NCBI GenBank assembly: GCA_910589055.1
Contig: CAJURN010000002.1
Location: 124,909 to 188,908, forward strand
Source of the DNA: an uncultured Muribaculaceae bacterium
GTDB lineage: Bacteria > Bacteroidota > Bacteroidia > Bacteroidales > Muribaculaceae
DNA length: 64,000 nt
Reading direction: 5' to 3'
This document shows positions 61,352-64,000 of this stretch, piece after piece. The notes beneath the pieces were generated by a model. The model searched no databases and had not been told where the DNA came from. It saw only the letters and a program-made list of their open reading frames with translations. The translations under genes and the position numbers were made by a program. The first letter of the stretch is position 1. Each line of letters starts with the position of its first letter.

Positions 61352-63048
61352 TTTATTTTGGAATTTACGATTTCAAGAACTTTCTTTTCGGCCTCACAGG
61401 CGGCAGCGGCTATCGAAGCGGCTTCTACCACGAGCTCGTCGGCGGCATTGCGGTCGCGGAGTCCGGCGGCATTGATGCGCACGTTGAGCTCGGCTCCGAG
61501 TACGGCGGCGCGTGCCGCAAGTGCTCCCACTCCGGCGTCGCTCACCGAGGCCGGATTTCCTTCCAGAGCCATTGCCTCCAACAGGGGGAAAGTCTCAACG
61601 GCCTTCTTCATGGTAGTGAGGGGAACGCGGGTGGCATACAGCGTTGCGGCTTCAAGAGCTTCGTCGCGGCGTGCCCGTTCGTCATCGCTGCCTTTGGGCA
61701 TCTGTATGGCAGCCATGATGCGGTTGAAAGCCGCGGTGTCCTCATCCACAAGGTGCAGAAGTTCCGAAAGGAGCTGCTGTCCGCGGTCGGCGACGTCGGA
61801 AAACTCTTTCCAACGCTCGTCCCATCCGGCCTTGTGGGCCGAGAGATTGGCAACCATCGTGCCCAAAGCGGCGGCAAGCGCACCCATATATGCCGAGATA
61901 GAACCTCCACCGGGGGCAGGCGATTCGGAAGCAGTTTCGGCAGCGAATCCCGCGCAGGTCATGTCGGTGAGCTTCACGCCCTCGCTCTTGGGCTCAATCA
62001 TGTATTCGATGATTTTTTCCTCGGGGCGGAATTCGCCGAGGTCGTCGAGTCCCATCGACTTTATGGCAATCTTGATAATCTCGCTTTCGGCAATGCCGGT
62101 TGAGCGCTGCTGCTTGTGGAGGAAATGACGTCCGGCGTCGATGATGGCGCGGCGTGGCACGAGTCCTACAATCTCAGTTCCGGTTACGCGTATGCCTCGG
62201 GCGGCAGCCGCACGGCACACTTCGTCGAAGGCCACGTGCAGCGGAGTGCGGGAAATGTCGGTGATGTTCATCGACACCTGGGCAATTCCGTATTCGTCGA
62301 TATACCATCCGATAGCCTTTGTTCCGGGCAGTGTTCCGGGCAGCATTATAGTGTTGCCGTTCTCGTCCTTGACCGGTTTTCCGTTGGGCTTTCCGCCTTC
62401 GCGCAAAGGACGTCCCTTCTCGCGCACATCGAAGGCGATGGCATTGGCTCGACGGGTCGAGGTGGTGTTGAGGTTGAAATTCACCGCAATGAGAAAATCG
62501 CGCGCGCCCACGGCGGTTGCTCCCGTGCGGGCAACGCCATCGTCGAAAGGACGGTCGCCGAAGTCGGCACCATCACCTTCATGGCCGAGACGTTCGGCAA
62601 GACCTTCGTATTCGCCCTTGCGGCAAACGGCGAGGTTCTTGCGTGCGGGAGTGAACGCCGCCGCCTCGTAGCAGTAGGTGGGTATTGCGAGTTCTTCCGA
62701 AATCCTTTCGGCGAGTTTTCGCGCCATTTCGGCACATTCCTCAAGAGTGACGCCTGCCACGGGAATCAGCGGACACACGTCGGTGGCGCCCATTCGGGGA
62801 TGTGCGCCATGATGGCGGCTCATGTCGATAAGCTCCGATGCGCGGCGCACTGCGCGGAACGCAGCCTCCACCACAGCTTCAGGCTCGCCGACAAATGTTA
62901 CCACGGTGCGGTTGGTTGCCTCGCCCGGGTCGACATCAAGAAGTTTCACACCTTCGACGCCTTCAATGACGTCGGTAATCTGTTTAATCACCTCACGGTC
63001 GCGGCCCTCGCTGAAGTTGGGCACACATTCGATTATGCGCTTGTTCAT
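61348..63048 (-). CDS. ftcD: Bifunctional glutamate formimidoyltransferase / formimidoyltetrahydrofolate cyclodeaminase
   Basis: A 566-residue fusion. The N-terminal half (about 1-300) is the formiminotransferase (IECVPNFSEGRDREV; GEPEAVVEAAFRAV), which transfers the formimino group from N-formimino-glutamate to tetrahydrofolate; the C-terminal half (about 360-566) is the cyclodeaminase (SPAPGGGSISAYMGALAAALGTMVANLSA), which makes 5,10-methenyl-THF and ammonia. This completes histidine to glutamate. It is the first gene of the hut operon and lies 37 bp from a -7 box. Confidence 0.96.
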   Translation of the reverse strand: MNKRIIECVPNFSEGRDREVIKQITDVIEGVEGVKLLDVDPGEATNRTVVTFVGEPEAVVEAAFRAVRRASELIDMSRHHGAHPRMGATDVCPLIPVAGVTLEECAEMARKLAERISEELAIPTYCYEAAAFTPARKNLAVCRKGEYEGLAERLGHEGDGADFGDRPFDDGVARTGATAVGARDFLIAVNFNLNTTSTRRANAIAFDVREKGRPLREGGKPNGKPVKDENGNTIMLPGTLPGTKAIGWYIDEYGIAQVSMNITDISRTPLHVAFDEVCRAAAARGIRVTGTEIVGLVPRRAIIDAGRHFLHKQQRSTGIAESEIIKIAIKSMGLDDLGEFRPEEKIIEYMIEPKSEGVKLTDMTCAGFAAETASESPAPGGGSISAYMGALAAALGTMVANLSAHKAGWDERWKEFSDVADRGQQLLSELLHLVDEDTAAFNRIMAAIQMPKGSDDERARRDEALEAATLYATRVPLTTMKKAVETFPLLEAMALEGNPASVSDAGVGALAARAAVLGAELNVRINAAGLRDRNAADELVVEAASIAAAACEAEKKVLEIVNSKIK

Positions 63049-63091
63049 ATCTTGAAATATGTGATAATATATGTTTGCTTGGTTGTGTATG

Positions 63092-63099
63092 CAAAAATA
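63092..63099 (-). promoter_or_regulatory. Likely -7 box of the hut operon
   Basis: TATTTTTG on the minus strand is a perfect -7 match about 44 bp before the ftcD ATG. The -33 box is not evident, which would fit a promoter that needs an activator. Confidence 0.45.
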
Positions 63100-63240
63100 G
63101 CAAAATCGGGACTATTTCCGGTTAAAAATTTTCGAAAAACACGCGTTGATTTTTTGAATTTGCATCATTTAGGGCTAAAAATGTTGTAAAACATATATTG
63201 CGCAAATTGCCATTGATTTGTCGAAAATCAAACTATTTGC

Positions 63241-63320
63241 CGTGCAAACATACCCAAGTGTGGTGATTATCTGTTAAAATGTGCTAACATCGTGCAATTT
63301 GTTGCTAAAATATTTGCACG
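63241..63320. promoter_or_regulatory. CGTGCAA direct and inverted repeats, possible operator
   Basis: CGTGCAA occurs at 63241-63247 and 63291-63297, and its inverse TTGCACG at 63314-63320, the latter overlapping the -33 box of the plus-strand promoter. Three copies of a 7-mer in 80 bp suggest a regulator site. No regulator gene is visible nearby. Confidence 0.4.
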
Positions 63321-63344
63321 GGTCGCAATAGTGCGCTACCTTTG
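63313..63344 (+). promoter_or_regulatory. Plus-strand promoter with no gene behind it
   Basis: TTTG, 20 bp, TACCTTTG is a perfect consensus promoter. It points away from hut towards a hairpin terminator about 40 bp on, with no open reading frame between. Confidence 0.65.
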
Positions 63345-63350
63345 CAACGT

Positions 63351-63413
63351 GTTTTTCATGGTATAGATTTAAGGTTAACTGGATTGGTTGTCGGGAGACA
63401 ATCAATTTTTTTT
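63351..63413 (+). ncRNA. Candidate short RNA upstream of the hut operon
   Basis: A perfect promoter at 63313-63344 is followed by an intrinsic terminator: ATTGGTTGTC (63383-63392) pairs with GACAATCAAT (63397-63406) around GGGA, then eight T (63406-63413). A transcript of about 60 nt is expected. The only ATG in the space (63358) meets TAG after one codon, so the RNA would be non-coding. It is divergent from ftcD. No known RNA family is recognised. Confidence 0.5.
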
Positions 63414-63427
63414 GTACCCTTGTGTCA

Positions 63428-63461
63428 TAAAAAAGCAGATGCACCCATAAGGATGCATCTG
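63428..63461 (-). terminator. Terminator of the DUF4160/DUF2442 pair
   Basis: CAGATGCACCC (63436-63446) pairs with GGATGCATCTG (63451-63461), one mismatch, and a T run follows on the minus strand (A tract 63429-63434). It lies about 23 bp past the DUF2442 stop. Confidence 0.75.
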
Positions 63462-63483
63462 TGGTAATGTCGATTGCGAATTT

Positions 63484-63891
63484 TTAAAATGATGTTGCCG
63501 CGTAATCTTTGGCAAGCGCATGAATACCGTTTAAAATGGTCTGTTCACGCTCTTTTGAAGGTTTTTTAAATCCATTGATATAATTGCGGAGCAATGTAGC
63601 ATCTATGCCAATTCTTTTTGCGAATTCGGATATCTTGATTTCCTTATGTGTGAGGAAAAAGCGTTGTAAAAGTGTTGGTTCTGCATCATCATCGGCAAAA
63701 CTGTCAAAGCTGATATCTTCATCAAGTTCTCTCCAATGGATACCTCGGAATCCAAACTTATAGTTAAGTCGGTCAATATCATTCGCTTTGTGCAGGTTCG
63801 GATACCAAAGCAATGATTGGCGGTACTCTTTTCCGCTGTCATCCACTCCGTAGATATAGTCGGCGTCAAACCATATTCTGGTAATCTTCAT
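63484..63891 (-). CDS. DUF2442 domain protein with helix-turn-helix tail
   Basis: 135 residues. The first 70 fit DUF2442 (a small beta-rich domain; the opening is ITRIWFDADYIYGVDDSGKEYRQSLLWYPNLHKAN). The C-terminal part (KISEFAKRIGIDATLLRNYINGFKKPSKER) has an XRE-like helix-turn-helix. It starts 6 bp after the stop of a DUF4160-type gene. DUF4160 and DUF2442 proteins are recurrent partners and have been proposed to form toxin-antitoxin-like pairs. With its DNA-binding tail this would be the antitoxin and autoregulator. The assignment rests on context. Confidence 0.8.
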   Translation of the reverse strand: MKITRIWFDADYIYGVDDSGKEYRQSLLWYPNLHKANDIDRLNYKFGFRGIHWRELDEDISFDSFADDDAEPTLLQRFFLTHKEIKISEFAKRIGIDATLLRNYINGFKKPSKEREQTILNGIHALAKDYAATSF

Positions 63892-63897
63892 ATCGCA

Positions 63898-64000
63898 TCA
63901 CTTGTTAAAGTATTCATTCCATTTGTCAAAAATATCCTGCTTACGGTCGGCAATGGCTTTTTTGATTTTACGGAGATCTCCGGCTTTTATATTATAACAT
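63898..64000 (-). CDS. DUF4160-like protein, C-terminal fragment at the window edge
   Basis: The last 33 codons of an open frame that enters from the right edge, ending KWNEYFNK. The pattern (residues IKAGDLRKIKKAIADRKQDI then a W) resembles the C-terminus of DUF4160 proteins. The stop is 6 bp before the DUF2442 start. Identity is inferred mainly from its partner. Confidence 0.5.
   Translation of the reverse strand, partial: CYNIKAGDLRKIKKAIADRKQDIFDKWNEYFNK

Overview
This 64 kb window is chromosomal DNA of a Gram-negative member of the Bacteroidales, most like Muribaculaceae or a Bacteroides relative. The family-level placement is an inference. The evidence is a SusC/SusD pair, several perfect or near-perfect Bacteroidetes promoters (TTTG, 19-21 bp, TAnnTTTG), DUF6089/DUF6242-type proteins, an HU-CCDC81/SPOR protein, a TPP riboswitch in front of a TonB receptor and PnuC-type transporter, and an AspD/AspT pair. 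I see no rRNA, tRNA, insertion sequence, prophage or CRISPR array.

Layout. 1-12.8 kb (minus strand): a truncated tamB, a small winged-helix gene, then an envelope-biogenesis run read right to left (DUF6242 lipoprotein, DUF6089 barrel, uppS, bamA, two ompH/skp genes), and a ypfJ-type protease coupled to ribD. 12.9-14.9 kb (plus): tdk, a YhcH/YiaL protein and a DUF3108 protein. 14.9-16.4 kb (minus): a large helical protein broken by an in-frame TAA. 16.6-24.8 kb (plus): a ribose/ADP-ribose utilisation locus (SusC, SusD, ADP-ribosylglycohydrolase lipoprotein, ribokinase, permease). 24.8-29.9 kb (minus): a compact five-gene operon of an FHA protein, a transmembrane Ser/Thr kinase and three exported proteins. 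30.0-30.9 kb: a four-helix-bundle/zinc-ribbon gene bracketed by 10-bp phased repeats. 30.9-34.3 kb (minus): aspT-aspD.

34.4-40.4 kb (plus): an RND efflux operon. 40.5-42.2 kb: an OmpA-type porin and a SemiSWEET. 42.2-43.7 kb: an AT-rich hipBA module. 43.8-48.5 kb: a 1540-residue exported multidomain protein. 48.6-52.1 kb: HU/SPOR protein, nitroreductase, DUF2520 protein, KdsC-type phosphatase, Maf. 52.1-55.1 kb: a TPP-riboswitch-controlled thiamine uptake operon, followed by a porin-like protein. 56.5-63.0 kb (minus): a complete histidine degradation operon (ftcD-hutU-hutH-hutI). The window ends in a regulatory-looking gap and a DUF4160/DUF2442 pair.

The genes combine outer-membrane assembly (BamA, Skp-like chaperones, TamB), scavenging of ribose compounds, thiamine and histidine, proton-motive-force generation from aspartate, and drug efflux. 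The features most worth follow-up are the 10-bp phased repeats around the four-helix-bundle gene, which recur at the thiamine promoter. Next come a possible roughly 60-nt RNA upstream of the hut operon, the FHA/kinase/exported-protein operon, the in-frame stop at 15180, a near-leaderless gene at 48601, and the ADP-ribosylglycohydrolase inside a rus-like locus.
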